A stretch of 50,840 bases of DNA from Woeseiaceae bacterium (GTDB taxonomy: Bacteria > Pseudomonadota > Gammaproteobacteria > Steroidobacterales > Woeseiaceae). The notes under the pieces are model-generated. The model did not search any database. It saw nothing but the letters and a program-made list of their open reading frames with translations, and was not told the DNA's origin. Position 1 is the first letter of the stretch, and every line of letters begins with the position of its first letter. Position numbers and translations under genes: made by a program. The DNA is taken from the NCBI GenBank assembly GCA_011772865.1, contig WVYQ01000008.1:65192-116031 (forward strand). The letters run 5' to 3'. This document shows positions 19,709 through 27,310 of the stretch, piece after piece.

Positions 19709-20320
19709 ATGACTCCAAGATTGCGCATAAACCGTTTGTCGATTGCTCTCGCCTTCCTGGCGGCAGCCGTCAGCGCCTGCACGGCGCGGCCCGCGCTGCT
19801 CAACAGCGAGCGAATCGAGCAACAGTTCGGAAGCTATGGTGTCACGATCCTGTCACAGGATTCCGCAGTTCGGCGGACCAGTCTGTACAGCGATGATTCC
19901 GGGCATCCGATCTGCCGCACCTACGCGATCGTCCAGTATGCGCGCAGCGAATATCCGGAAATCCACAGTATTCACAGTGACGTTCTTGCGGGCGCTTCTA
20001 TAGGCTCGAGCTTCAGCGAGAAAGGATGGTCGATTCGCAAAGAGACGACCCATATCGGCTCTATTGAGCTAAAGGACCCCGCGCACCCGTTGGCCAGCAT
20101 GATGCAACTGGATGCGCCTGCCATCCTTGCTACACATGTCTACGATTTTCATGTTGTGAATGCCTCGGCCGATATCCATTACGCGACTATCGTCGAGACT
20201 CACCACCCGCAGTACCTCGATGCCGCTCAGGTAATCGAAATATATGGAGCCACTGATGAGTTGACGGCAGCGGAGAAGCACGGGATCTACAAGCTGGTTT
20301 TACTTGACCACTGGGACTAA
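19709..20320 (+). CDS. Predicted lipoprotein of unknown function
   Basis: 203 residues with a signal sequence ending in a lipobox-like A-V-S-A-C (Cys at about residue 24) after a hydrophobic core (LSIALAFLAAAVSAC). The mature part is soluble, with no recognised domain. It includes ICRTYAIVQYARSEYPEIHS and ILATHVYDFHVVNASADIHYATIVE, both beta-rich. The start ATG 19709 overlaps no neighbour. The next gene on the same strand starts 34 bp after its stop, so the two could be cotranscribed. Confidence 0.75.
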   Translation: MTPRLRINRLSIALAFLAAAVSACTARPALLNSERIEQQFGSYGVTILSQDSAVRRTSLYSDDSGHPICRTYAIVQYARSEYPEIHSIHSDVLAGASIGSSFSEKGWSIRKETTHIGSIELKDPAHPLASMMQLDAPAILATHVYDFHVVNASADIHYATIVETHHPQYLDAAQVIEIYGATDELTAAEKHGIYKLVLLDHWD

Positions 20321-20354
20321 ACTCGCGTCATCAGCCACGACGTGGAGCCACGCC

Positions 20355-20816
20355 ATGAATGTCACTGCCGGATTCAGACTCGCTATTTCCACGCTGATCT
20401 TCGCTAGCGCAGGAACAGCCGTTGCGCAGGATACTACCGACGATGCAGCTGACGTGATCCTGACAATCGAGGAGCAATGGGAAAGAGTCCAGGATGGCGA
20501 CACGGACTGGCTCGACGAGGAACTGCTGGACAGATTTTCCGGCTGGCCCAGCCACGCCCCGGCCCCACGTTCGAAGGCATCCACTGGCAAGTGGAACCGC
20601 TTCTTCGAAACCCAGCGCAAGATGGTCGAGCACGAACTCTTTTTCCAGAACATCGTGATCCACGGGGACGTCGCTGTAGCACACTACTTCTACACGAGCG
20701 CTTCTGAAGACAAGAATGGCGACGTCGAGGTCGACAACGGCCGCTATACGGATGTACTCGTGCGTACCGAGGACGGCTGGAAATTCCTCGCCTGGCACGG
20801 CGGGGATGACGACTGA
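20355..20816 (+). CDS. Secreted SnoaL/NTF2-like domain protein
   Basis: 153-residue protein with a cleavable signal peptide (FRLAISTLIFASAGTAVAQ) and a small alpha+beta domain. The pattern is an initial helix (ADVILTIEEQWERVQDGD), then strands ending in NGRYTDVLVRTEDGWKFLAWHGG. This resembles SnoaL/DUF4440-type NTF2-like proteins, whose closing strands read like TDVWVKRDGKWKIV. Function is not assignable; members include small isomerases and ligand binders. ATG 20355 is preferred because it begins the signal peptide; the in-frame codon at 20304 overlaps the preceding gene. Confidence 0.78.
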   Translation: MNVTAGFRLAISTLIFASAGTAVAQDTTDDAADVILTIEEQWERVQDGDTDWLDEELLDRFSGWPSHAPAPRSKASTGKWNRFFETQRKMVEHELFFQNIVIHGDVAVAHYFYTSASEDKNGDVEVDNGRYTDVLVRTEDGWKFLAWHGGDDD

Positions 20817-21008
20817 CGCAAGCGTCTAGCGGCGCCGTTTCCTGTTCTTGAGGGCTTTGCGCCGGGCCGGGCTTGTCGTAAGGATTGTAGCTGTTGTCTT
20901 CGGGCGCGATGCGCAGGTCTGCGGGTTAAGGCTGCGTTCAGATTAGCGGCGTTATCCTTGCTTCCAGGTTGGGAAAACCCGTCCGTGAGTGGCGGTCCCG
21001 GAGGCACC

Positions 21009-22604
21009 ATGAATTGTCAAATCAAGCGTTTTTCAGGCATTTTCTGGTCATTCGTCGCATTGCTTGTCTGCTCGACAACTGCCAGTGCGCAGGTCGCTGT
21101 CCCTGAAGTCGAGGAAATCCAGGAGATCCCGGTGATTTCAGCCGCCGAGATCGAGGAACTCGTCGGCCCGATAGCACTTTATCCTGATGACCTTCTCGCC
21201 ATCGTGTTGCCCGCAGCGACATTCCCGTTGCAGGTCGTGGAAGCTGGACGCTTTCTCGCCGCGCTCGAGGACGACCCCTCACTGGAGCCTGACGATGATT
21301 GGGACGATTCGATCATCGCCCTCGTCAATTACCCCGAGGTTGTCGAACTGATGAACGAGGACCTGGACTGGACCTGGCGACTCGGTGAGGCAGTCGTCGG
21401 GCAACAGTCCGACGTTATCGCCGCCATCGAAAAATTCCGGGACCAGGCGTATGCCGCGGGCAACCTCAAGAGCGATGATTATCAGCTCGTCGCCGAGGAA
21501 GGCGGCACGATCCAGATTACGCCGGTCGAAGAGGACGTGATTTACGTGCCCTATTACGAGCCGTCGCAAGTCGTGGTGTACCAGCCCCGTCCCGTGTACT
21601 TCTACTATCCGCGGCCCTACCCCGTTTATTACTACCCGTACCCGTCGTACTACTCGTTCCACGACCATTTCCACCATCGCTGGTTCTGGGGCGTGACGAC
21701 GGCGTTCTCGATCGCCTGGCATTCGCATCACCTGAGCGTCTATCACCACAGCTTCTATGGCCATCCCTACTATGGACATACGTATTGGGATCGCTGGTGG
21801 TACCGCAGGCCCGATATTCACATCCACAACAACATCTATGTGCGTAATAACGTGAATGTGTCGCGTACACGCTACCGCAACGGTGATTACTGGTTGCCGA
21901 GCAATCGTCGAACAGTCAGCTATTCGGATCAGCGCATTACCCGGTCGCGCTTCTACCCGAACTCGAATACGCCGGCACGGACGACGCGATCTTCGACTTC
22001 AGGTTCCAGAGGCGGCAGCCGGGTTGTGGGCAGCTCCAATACGCAGACGCGTAGTGTCTATGTCGGTCGCGGCGACGAACGTGAAAAGATCGAATTCCGG
22101 CCGCGATCGTCGACAACGAGCCCGAATCGCAACACGACAGCTTCGCCGACGAGGACCAGGACCGATCTCTCCGCTGCGTTGTCGCGTCAAACTTCGCAGC
22201 AGCGGACTACGAGCGTACAGCGGACAACGCGTCCCAAGGTGGCGACTGAAAGCAGGTCCAGCTTCGCGCCGCGGCCGAGCTCCCAGCCGACCGCTGCTAC
22301 GCGTGCCCCGGCGCAACCACGCGTCTCCGCACCCTCGTCGCCACAAAGCCCTGCCGCACGCGCGCCGACGACCCGCTCGAGCTTTGCGCCGAAGTCTTCG
22401 ACATCGCGATCCGGCTCTGGCAATCGTCCTTCGACTTCCCGGTCGAATTCGACGCAGAAATCCTCGGTCTCACGATCGAGTTCTGCTCCCAAGCCTGAGG
22501 CTACCAGATCGAGTTCTTCCAGGAAGTCCGAGGCAAAGCGCTCGGATTCTTCGTCCCGGTCGAGCCAGTCCTCGCGCCGATCGTCGAGGAAGAAGGAGCG
22601 CTAG
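21009..22604 (+). CDS. DUF3300 domain secreted protein with Ser/Arg/Thr-rich tail
   Basis: 531-residue exported protein. A signal peptide (SFVALLVCSTTASAQ) leads into a DUF3300 domain (about residues 40-190) with the typical GPIALYPDDLLAIVLPAATFP near residue 50. A short aromatic segment rich in Tyr, Pro, His and Trp follows (about 195-285), and then a low-complexity region rich in Ser, Arg, Thr and Pro to the end (about 330-531). Function of DUF3300 is unknown to me; an envelope location is likely. The start is ATG 21009, with GGAGG four bases upstream. The tail is strongly basic and probably disordered. A 38-codon frame on the other strand shares the last bases of the stop. Confidence 0.85.
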   Translation: MNCQIKRFSGIFWSFVALLVCSTTASAQVAVPEVEEIQEIPVISAAEIEELVGPIALYPDDLLAIVLPAATFPLQVVEAGRFLAALEDDPSLEPDDDWDDSIIALVNYPEVVELMNEDLDWTWRLGEAVVGQQSDVIAAIEKFRDQAYAAGNLKSDDYQLVAEEGGTIQITPVEEDVIYVPYYEPSQVVVYQPRPVYFYYPRPYPVYYYPYPSYYSFHDHFHHRWFWGVTTAFSIAWHSHHLSVYHHSFYGHPYYGHTYWDRWWYRRPDIHIHNNIYVRNNVNVSRTRYRNGDYWLPSNRRTVSYSDQRITRSRFYPNSNTPARTTRSSTSGSRGGSRVVGSSNTQTRSVYVGRGDEREKIEFRPRSSTTSPNRNTTASPTRTRTDLSAALSRQTSQQRTTSVQRTTRPKVATESRSSFAPRPSSQPTAATRAPAQPRVSAPSSPQSPAARAPTTRSSFAPKSSTSRSGSGNRPSTSRSNSTQKSSVSRSSSAPKPEATRSSSSRKSEAKRSDSSSRSSQSSRRSSRKKER

Positions 22605-22717
22605 TCGTCGGCTTCATTGTCTTTCTTGTCGGAGGAAAGCTCCCAGGCAAGATAGGCAATGCAGCCTGCCGAGAATAAGGCGAGTGCAACGAGGATGAAG
22701 GGCAAAGCGGCGCGCAT
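22601..22717 (-). CDS. Tiny single-span membrane protein (38 aa)
   Basis: A short frame reading MRAALPFILVALALFSAGCI, then AYLAWELSSDKKDNEADD. It has one transmembrane helix and an acidic/charged tail, the composition of a genuine small membrane protein. The Shine-Dalgarno is weak, and ATG 22717 is preceded by another ATG in a different frame. It converges on the DUF3300 gene with a 3-base overlap at the stops. It is too short to recognise by family, and translation is unproven. Confidence 0.5.
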   Translation of the reverse strand: MRAALPFILVALALFSAGCIAYLAWELSSDKKDNEADD

Positions 22718-22745
22718 CCATTCAGTGTAGCACTGCCCTCCTGCC

Positions 22746-22916
22746 TCAGCGTTTCTTTGACGATTTCTTCGGCAAGCGGCCTGTCTTTCTCAGCGCCTCG
22801 CGAAGAACGAACTCGATCTGCGCGTTCAGACTGCGCAGATCGTCGTTCGCCCAGCGCTGCATCGCCGACAGGGTCTTCTCGTCAATCCGCAGCGCAAATG
22901 CCTTGCGAGATGCCAT
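22746..22916 (-). CDS. Arc-type ribbon-helix-helix DNA-binding protein (56 aa)
   Basis: 56-residue protein: KAFALRIDEKTLSAMQRWAN starts the beta strand and first helix, and LRSLNAQIEFVLREALRKTG forms the second helix, a clear Arc/MetJ-like ribbon-helix-helix pattern. The tail is lysine-rich. It begins 22 bases after the stop of the SPFH gene on the same strand, so the two are likely one operon. RHH proteins commonly repress their own promoter; the paired GATATC elements upstream of the SPFH gene are the obvious candidate target. Confidence 0.88.
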   Translation of the reverse strand: MASRKAFALRIDEKTLSAMQRWANDDLRSLNAQIEFVLREALRKTGRLPKKSSKKR

Positions 22917-22938
22917 AAAGATCCCGGCCAGCCCCGGC

Positions 22939-23808
22939 TCAGGTGTACAACGAGCCGGTATTCACAACGGGCTGTGCCGACTCTTCGCCGCACAGTACGA
23001 CTAGCAGGTTGCTAACCATCGCTGCCTTGCGTTCCTCGTCGAGATCGACGATTTGACCCTTCTTCAGCTCATCGAGCGCCATGTCGACCATACCGACGGC
23101 ACCCGCGACGAGCTGTTTTCGGGCGGCGATGATTGCGGACGCCTGCTGCCTGCGCAGCATTGCGTTGGCAATTTCCGGTGAGTACGCGAGGTGACTGATG
23201 CGTGCTTCAATGACCGTCACGCCTGCCTGGTCAAGCCGGTCCTGAATTTCCTCACGCAGCGCCTGCGCGATATCGCCAGGATGGCTTCGCAAAGCGACGC
23301 CCTCGCCTTCATGCGGCTCATACGGATACGTCGTCGACAGATTTCGCAAAGCCGACTCGCTCTGAATCTGAACGAACTCTTCGTAGTCGTCGACTTCGAA
23401 TAGAGCCTCAGCCGTGTCATAGACTTTCCAGACGACTACGGCAGCAATCTCGATCGGGCTGCCGCGCGAATCATTGACCTTGAGCTTGCCACTCTCGAAG
23501 TTTCTGATGCGCGTCGATACCGCTGTCTTGCCGAAAAACGGATTGGCCCACTTCAGGCCCGGTTCGTGCGTTGTGCCGACATACTTGCCAAACAGTTGCA
23601 GCACTTTGGCCTCATTGGGATGCACCATGAAAAACCCCGCCCAGCAAATTGCAACAACCACCGAGGCCAACGCGAAGCCAATGATCCCTGGCAGGTTGAT
23701 CGTGACCGCGGATCGGTAGATTGCATACGCGAGGCCGATCTGTGCGATAGCCAACAGGACGAGCATCAGGTAACCGGATGAGACTTTCCTTACTTCCTCT
23801 CTGATCAT
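22939..23808 (-). CDS. SPFH/Band 7 membrane protein
   Basis: 289-residue protein of the SPFH (stomatin/prohibitin/flotillin/HflK) superfamily. Two N-terminal hydrophobic segments (about residues 12-32 and 38-60) are followed by the SPFH domain (about 62-240). That domain includes VHPNEAKVLQLFGKYVGTTHEPGLKWANPFFG at its start and QDRLDQAGVTVIEARISHLAYSPEIANAMLRRQQASAII near its end. Such proteins scaffold membrane microdomains or protease complexes; the partner is unknown. ATG 23808 is chosen because GGAG lies six bases upstream (in-frame starts at 23826/23829 have none). It heads an operon with the Arc-type protein. Confidence 0.9.
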   Translation of the reverse strand: MIREEVRKVSSGYLMLVLLAIAQIGLAYAIYRSAVTINLPGIIGFALASVVVAICWAGFFMVHPNEAKVLQLFGKYVGTTHEPGLKWANPFFGKTAVSTRIRNFESGKLKVNDSRGSPIEIAAVVVWKVYDTAEALFEVDDYEEFVQIQSESALRNLSTTYPYEPHEGEGVALRSHPGDIAQALREEIQDRLDQAGVTVIEARISHLAYSPEIANAMLRRQQASAIIAARKQLVAGAVGMVDMALDELKKGQIVDLDEERKAAMVSNLLVVLCGEESAQPVVNTGSLYT

Positions 23809-23830
23809 GACGTTCTCCGTGTACATCATT

Positions 23831-23849
23831 TTGATATCATATTGATATC
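23831..23849. promoter_or_regulatory. Paired TTGATATC repeats upstream of the SPFH-Arc operon
   Basis: TTGATATC occurs at 23831-23838 and 23842-23849, so the two palindromic GATATC cores lie exactly 11 bp apart, about one helical turn. They sit 23-41 bases upstream of the SPFH start, in the local AT-rich promoter region. Tandem short subsites one turn apart are typical of ribbon-helix-helix repressor operators, so self-control by the Arc-type protein is plausible. Confidence 0.5.
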
Positions 23850-23982
23850 TATTCCCGTGGAAGTCAATGCCGATGTTATGGATTATGTTAAATAATCTGT
23901 GCTGAACATTGGGATCGACACCCGGTCAGAGTTAGAGTATTTACCGGCTGTACCCTTGAGCATTTCGAGCGATAATCACCGC

Positions 23983-26229
23983 ATGGATTTTTTTAGTGAA
24001 CTGCAGCGGCGCAATGTCCTCCGACTCGCCGCAACGTACGCGCTTGTCGCATGGATTCTGATCGAAGCCGGTTCGGTGTTGTTGCCGACCTTCGGCGTGC
24101 CGGAGTGGTTCTTCCGCGCCTGGGTCATCACGATCTTCCTGGGCTTTGTCGTTGCACTTGTTCTCGCCTGGGTCTTCGAGGTCACACCCGAAGGGGTCAA
24201 GTTCGATTCACAAGTCGATCACGACAACCAACCGCCGAAGAATCGGAGCCGTTCGAATACGATCATCATCGCCCTCCTCGCCATCGCACTCGGCGTCTCG
24301 ATTACATTCAACGTCACCGGAATCAGGAACCAACCGGAGGTGGCAGGCGAAGCCGTGCCCGGCAACTCCATCGCGGTGCTTCCGTTTACCAACCGCAGTG
24401 CGGATCCCGAGAACCAGTTTTTTGCAGACGGCATGCACGATGACCTGCTGACTCGCCTTGCCGATATCGATTCGTTGCGCGTAATTTCGCGAACCTCGGT
24501 CAACGAATACCGCGACACGAACAAGAATCTGCGTGAAATCGGCGCCGAACTCGGGGTTGAAACGATCGTCGAAGGCGCCGTGCAACGGATCGGCGACCAG
24601 GTGCGGATCACGGTCCAGCTGATTGACGCGGCAACCGATGAGCACATATGGGCGGAATCGTATGACCGCGCCCTGACCGCCAGCAACGTTTTTCAAATTC
24701 AGAGCGATATCTCGGCGCAAATCGCTGCCTCACTGCAGGCCACTCTGACGCCGGAAGAGGAAGTCCGACTGGCAGTGATACCGACGCACAGCATCGAGGC
24801 ATTGTCGATGTACACGTCGGCACGAAACAACCTCTACCTGCGGCGATATGACACGCTGCTCGAGGCGCGTGACCAATTTGAGCGCGCCATCGAAATCGAT
24901 CCTGAGTATGCCCAGGCGTATGCGGGACTGGCCGAATCCGTGCTGGTTCTCGAGGGCAATCACAAGGCGATTTCATTTCACGAGGCCCAGGGCATCGCCG
25001 AGGAGGCAGTCGCGAAAGCACTCGAACTCGACGGCGCGCTTGCCGAAGCTTATGCGGTGAGAGGGTTGCTGGAATTTCACCGGTACAAGCTTGACCGGCT
25101 AGGGAATGGGGGCGAGCTGGCGGCCGCCGCGTACGAACGCGCAATTGCATTGAACCCAAATCTCGCGAGTGCCTATGTCTGGTACGGAAATCTGCGCGAG
25201 GCTGAAAGAAGCGACCAGGAAGCCATCGAGTTATATACGACGGCAATGGAAATTGACCCTCTCGGTCGCGTCCCCTACATGAATCTGCCGAACATTTACT
25301 CAAGACTCGGCAAGCACGATAAAGCGATTCAATTCCTCCTCAAATCGATAGCCATCTTCCCGGACTGGCACATGCCCAGCCAGATGATGGCCTATCACTT
25401 GATGGGGCTGGGTCGACTCGATGAGGCACTCGCCTGGTACAACGGTGCAATATCCATGACCGACGATCCGATTGTCGGATCCGGTGCGACGAAGATTTAC
25501 ATCGAGTTTGGGGACTCGGAGGGGATAACTGCAATTGCGTCGCGTTTTCCTGAAGACCACCCTTTTTATCCGATTGGTGAAAGTGTTCTGCGTTTCATGA
25601 ACAACGACTTTGCCGGCGCGATCGAAGCAATAGAAGCAGTCGAGCAAGATGGCGAGATTTCCGATATCCAGGCAAGGTTTTCGTACCCGATCGTTGCCGT
25701 TGCCGCTGCAATACTCGGAGACTATGAAAAATCCCGCGATTACCTGCTGCGCGTCGACTCCGGCCTGGCAAGTGATGCCGCCGCTACAGTGGATCACTTC
25801 AACTATAAGAACGCCATTCTCCTCGCCTACATCAATCGCAAGCTGAATCGCGAACGTGAAGCGTCAGAACTCCTGGCGCAGGCCTGGAACCTGATACAGG
25901 ATATGCCGCGACTGGGCGTTTCTGGCCATGGGATCAGCGATGTGCACGTGCTGGCAATCCAGGGCCGTAAAGAAGCAGCGTTGGAGGCGCTGCAGGCGGC
26001 TGTCGATGAGGGGTTCGTCAGCCTCATGTCGTTTGAAAACTGGACCCTCGACCAGGACGTATTGCTCGATGACCTGCGGGGCGACCCCCGGTTCGAGGCG
26101 ATTCGACAGCAACTTCACGACCTCATAGAGATCATGCGCGATAACGCGCAGGACGCGCATGCAACCGGCGACTGGAGCGAACTGCAGAACCGGGTCCGCG
26201 GTCAGCTGACCGCAGCTGTCAGACTTTGA
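23983..26229 (+). CDS. TolB-like / TPR membrane protein
   Basis: 748 residues. The N-terminus MDFFSELQRRNVLRLAATYAL is the conserved leader of a family with a short cytosolic basic segment and three membrane helices (about residues 15-36, 44-68 and 95-115). A TolB-N-like domain follows (about 130-250: IAVLPFTNRSADPENQFFADGMHDDLLTRLADI, VETIVEGAVQR, HIWAESYDRALT). TPR repeats run to the end, with typical A-x-A-Y-x-G-L-A-E turns. Unlike the gene at 7366 it lacks a winged helix, so any output is by protein contact. No Shine-Dalgarno is obvious. It diverges from the SPFH-Arc operon. Confidence 0.88.
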   Translation: MDFFSELQRRNVLRLAATYALVAWILIEAGSVLLPTFGVPEWFFRAWVITIFLGFVVALVLAWVFEVTPEGVKFDSQVDHDNQPPKNRSRSNTIIIALLAIALGVSITFNVTGIRNQPEVAGEAVPGNSIAVLPFTNRSADPENQFFADGMHDDLLTRLADIDSLRVISRTSVNEYRDTNKNLREIGAELGVETIVEGAVQRIGDQVRITVQLIDAATDEHIWAESYDRALTASNVFQIQSDISAQIAASLQATLTPEEEVRLAVIPTHSIEALSMYTSARNNLYLRRYDTLLEARDQFERAIEIDPEYAQAYAGLAESVLVLEGNHKAISFHEAQGIAEEAVAKALELDGALAEAYAVRGLLEFHRYKLDRLGNGGELAAAAYERAIALNPNLASAYVWYGNLREAERSDQEAIELYTTAMEIDPLGRVPYMNLPNIYSRLGKHDKAIQFLLKSIAIFPDWHMPSQMMAYHLMGLGRLDEALAWYNGAISMTDDPIVGSGATKIYIEFGDSEGITAIASRFPEDHPFYPIGESVLRFMNNDFAGAIEAIEAVEQDGEISDIQARFSYPIVAVAAAILGDYEKSRDYLLRVDSGLASDAAATVDHFNYKNAILLAYINRKLNREREASELLAQAWNLIQDMPRLGVSGHGISDVHVLAIQGRKEAALEALQAAVDEGFVSLMSFENWTLDQDVLLDDLRGDPRFEAIRQQLHDLIEIMRDNAQDAHATGDWSELQNRVRGQLTAAVRL

Positions 26230-26323
26230 CCTTGCCCAAAACGATTGCCAGCAGCGTAAACGCGATCAACGCGACCGCCGACACGCCCAGGAACATGCAA
26301 ACCATGAAGATAATCTGACCCAT
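26219..26323 (-). CDS. Tiny single-span membrane protein (34 aa)
   Basis: A 34-codon frame, MGQIIFMVCMFLGVSAVALI followed by AFTLLAIVLGKVKV, almost entirely one hydrophobic helix. GGGGAGA lies about five bases upstream of ATG 26323, a strong ribosome site that argues for real translation. Its 3' end overlaps the stop of the convergent TolB/TPR gene by 11 bp. Function unknown; it is too short for family assignment. Confidence 0.6.
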   Translation of the reverse strand: MGQIIFMVCMFLGVSAVALIAFTLLAIVLGKVKV

Positions 26324-26389
26324 GTCATTCTCCCCTCGATAGACCCGGCCGATACTGGCGCATATCCGCGGCCACCGGCATTGTTGAAT

Positions 26390-26797
26390 CTACCTAGATT
26401 CGCGCAGCCACTTCCTGAGCAATGCCTCGTGGCGCTTGGGAGGATATTCCTCGAGGATGATGGTCCGCACGTTGTTGCGAACGACGAGAACCTGGTCCTT
26501 CAGCAGTCGTTCTGTCTCCTGCGCGTCTATGAGCGCATCTTTGGCCGCCAACACCCTGTTTGGCGGCACGGAGTCTCCCTTGGCGCTGATTGTCGCAAAT
26601 CGCGCCGCGGCTGCGTCTGCTGCACTGGCTGCTTTCGCCAGAGCCCGTTCTCGCTCGCGCATGTGCTGCAGCGCAGCACCCAGCCGTCCCCGGCGTGAAT
26701 CCTGCAGACCGCGAAAGCTCAGAAAAAGGGCAATTGCCAGCCCGATAACACTCGCCGCGACCAGCGCCCAGTTCTGTTGCAAAAAGTCCACTGTCAT
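26390..26797 (-). CDS. Membrane-anchored coiled-coil protein (135 aa)
   Basis: One N-terminal transmembrane helix (WALVAASVIGLAIALFLSF, residues about 9-27) followed by a charged, Ala-rich helical region with a coiled-coil look (ALQHMRERERALAKAASAAD, then KDALIDAQETERLLKDQ). It ends in a basic tail (YPPKRHEALLRKWLRESR). The family is not recognised. It is divergent from the RHH gene, and the start (ATG 26797) lies 31 bases from the left arm of the 12-bp inverted repeat. The operator could therefore also affect this gene. Confidence 0.72.
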   Translation of the reverse strand: MTVDFLQQNWALVAASVIGLAIALFLSFRGLQDSRRGRLGAALQHMRERERALAKAASAADAAAARFATISAKGDSVPPNRVLAAKDALIDAQETERLLKDQVLVVRNNVRTIILEEYPPKRHEALLRKWLRESR

Positions 26798-26827
26798 CCG
26801 GCAAGTATAGCGCGTAATTGTTGCAAA

Positions 26828-26870
26828 ATGCGTTACATTAACTATAAATTTCAGATACAATGTAACGCAT
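26828..26870. promoter_or_regulatory. Perfect 12-bp inverted repeat spanning the RHH promoter and start codon
   Basis: ATGCGTTACATT (26828-26839) and AATGTAACGCAT (26859-26870) are exact reverse complements with a 19-base spacer; the arms start 31 bp apart, about three helical turns. TTACAT (26833-26838) and TACAAT (26856-26861), 17 bases apart, make a good -35/-10 pair that the arms overlap. Transcription would then start at about 26867-26869, on the ATG of the RHH gene, with no Shine-Dalgarno. A leaderless, self-repressed transcript is the simplest reading. Confidence 0.72.
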
Positions 26871-27063
26871 GTCTAAAACCAAGATCTCCACGTTGAACCT
26901 GCGCATCAACCCGTCGATCAAGGCGGCAGTGCGCGAGGCCGCAGCGCGCGAACACCGCAGCGTTGCCAACATGGTGGAAGTCCTGATCCGCCGTCACTGC
27001 GATCAGGCAGGTATCACGATCCCCGAGCAACTGGACCGATCCCCGAGGAACCGGCATGGATGA
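26869..27063 (+). CDS. Ribbon-helix-helix transcriptional regulator (64 aa)
   Basis: 64-residue protein with a clear RHH core: strand KISTLNLRINPS, helix IKAAVREAAAREHRS, helix VANMVEVLIRRHCDQAG. Short tail with ITIPEQLDRSPRNRHG. The start codon overlaps the right arm of a perfect 12-bp inverted repeat, strongly suggesting that it represses itself. Its stop overlaps the next gene (start 27056) by 8 bases, giving the compact regulator-first layout also seen in toxin-antitoxin and partition modules. Base composition is like that of its neighbours. Confidence 0.88.
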   Translation: MSKTKISTLNLRINPSIKAAVREAAAREHRSVANMVEVLIRRHCDQAGITIPEQLDRSPRNRHG

Positions 27064-27310
27064 GAAGATGTTGAAGGCGATGGTCGCCGCTGGCGCCATC
27101 AAGAAAATCGACATTATTGCCAGCGGCGCCCGCTTCCACGTCGAAGCGTCAACGCCGAACGGACCGGTAACCGCGGAGACTCAAAAAGGCAAGATCAAGA
27201 CCTGGGTGACACTCGATGCGGCAGCCCGGTGGGTGCGTGGCCTCGGCATGGGAGGCGCACGCATCAACCTGACCCACTGGCAGCCTGGCCAGCGGGAGTT
27301 ATCGATCTAG
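27056..27310 (+). CDS. Small ParC-like protein, partner of the RHH gene
   Basis: 84 residues, no membrane segment. The sequence runs KMLKAMVAAGAIKKIDIIAS, then a beta-rich middle (FHVEASTPNGPVTAETQKGK), then KTWVTLDAAARWVRGLGMGG and a C-terminal strand ending ARINLTHW. This order (AGA-x-K followed by a beta hairpin, a segment with the pattern L-D-A-A-A-R-W-V-R-G-L-G, and a terminal W/Q) recalls small ParC-family partition-associated proteins found beside plasmid regulators. I am only moderately sure of that link. It overlaps the RHH gene by 8 bases. Toxin activity cannot be inferred. Confidence 0.65.
   Translation: MDEKMLKAMVAAGAIKKIDIIASGARFHVEASTPNGPVTAETQKGKIKTWVTLDAAARWVRGLGMGGARINLTHWQPGQRELSI

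Noticed and set aside
20817-21008. Minus-strand reading fragments between the NTF2-like and DUF3300 genes (basic C-terminus, or a segment with YNPYDKPG)
   Set aside because: No start codon or ribosome site supports any frame in this 192-bp gap, so I see no gene here.
22501-22689. 62-codon minus-strand frame overlapping the end of the DUF3300 gene
   Set aside because: It uses the wrong frame; the neighbouring frame at 22601-22717 gives a clean membrane helix instead.
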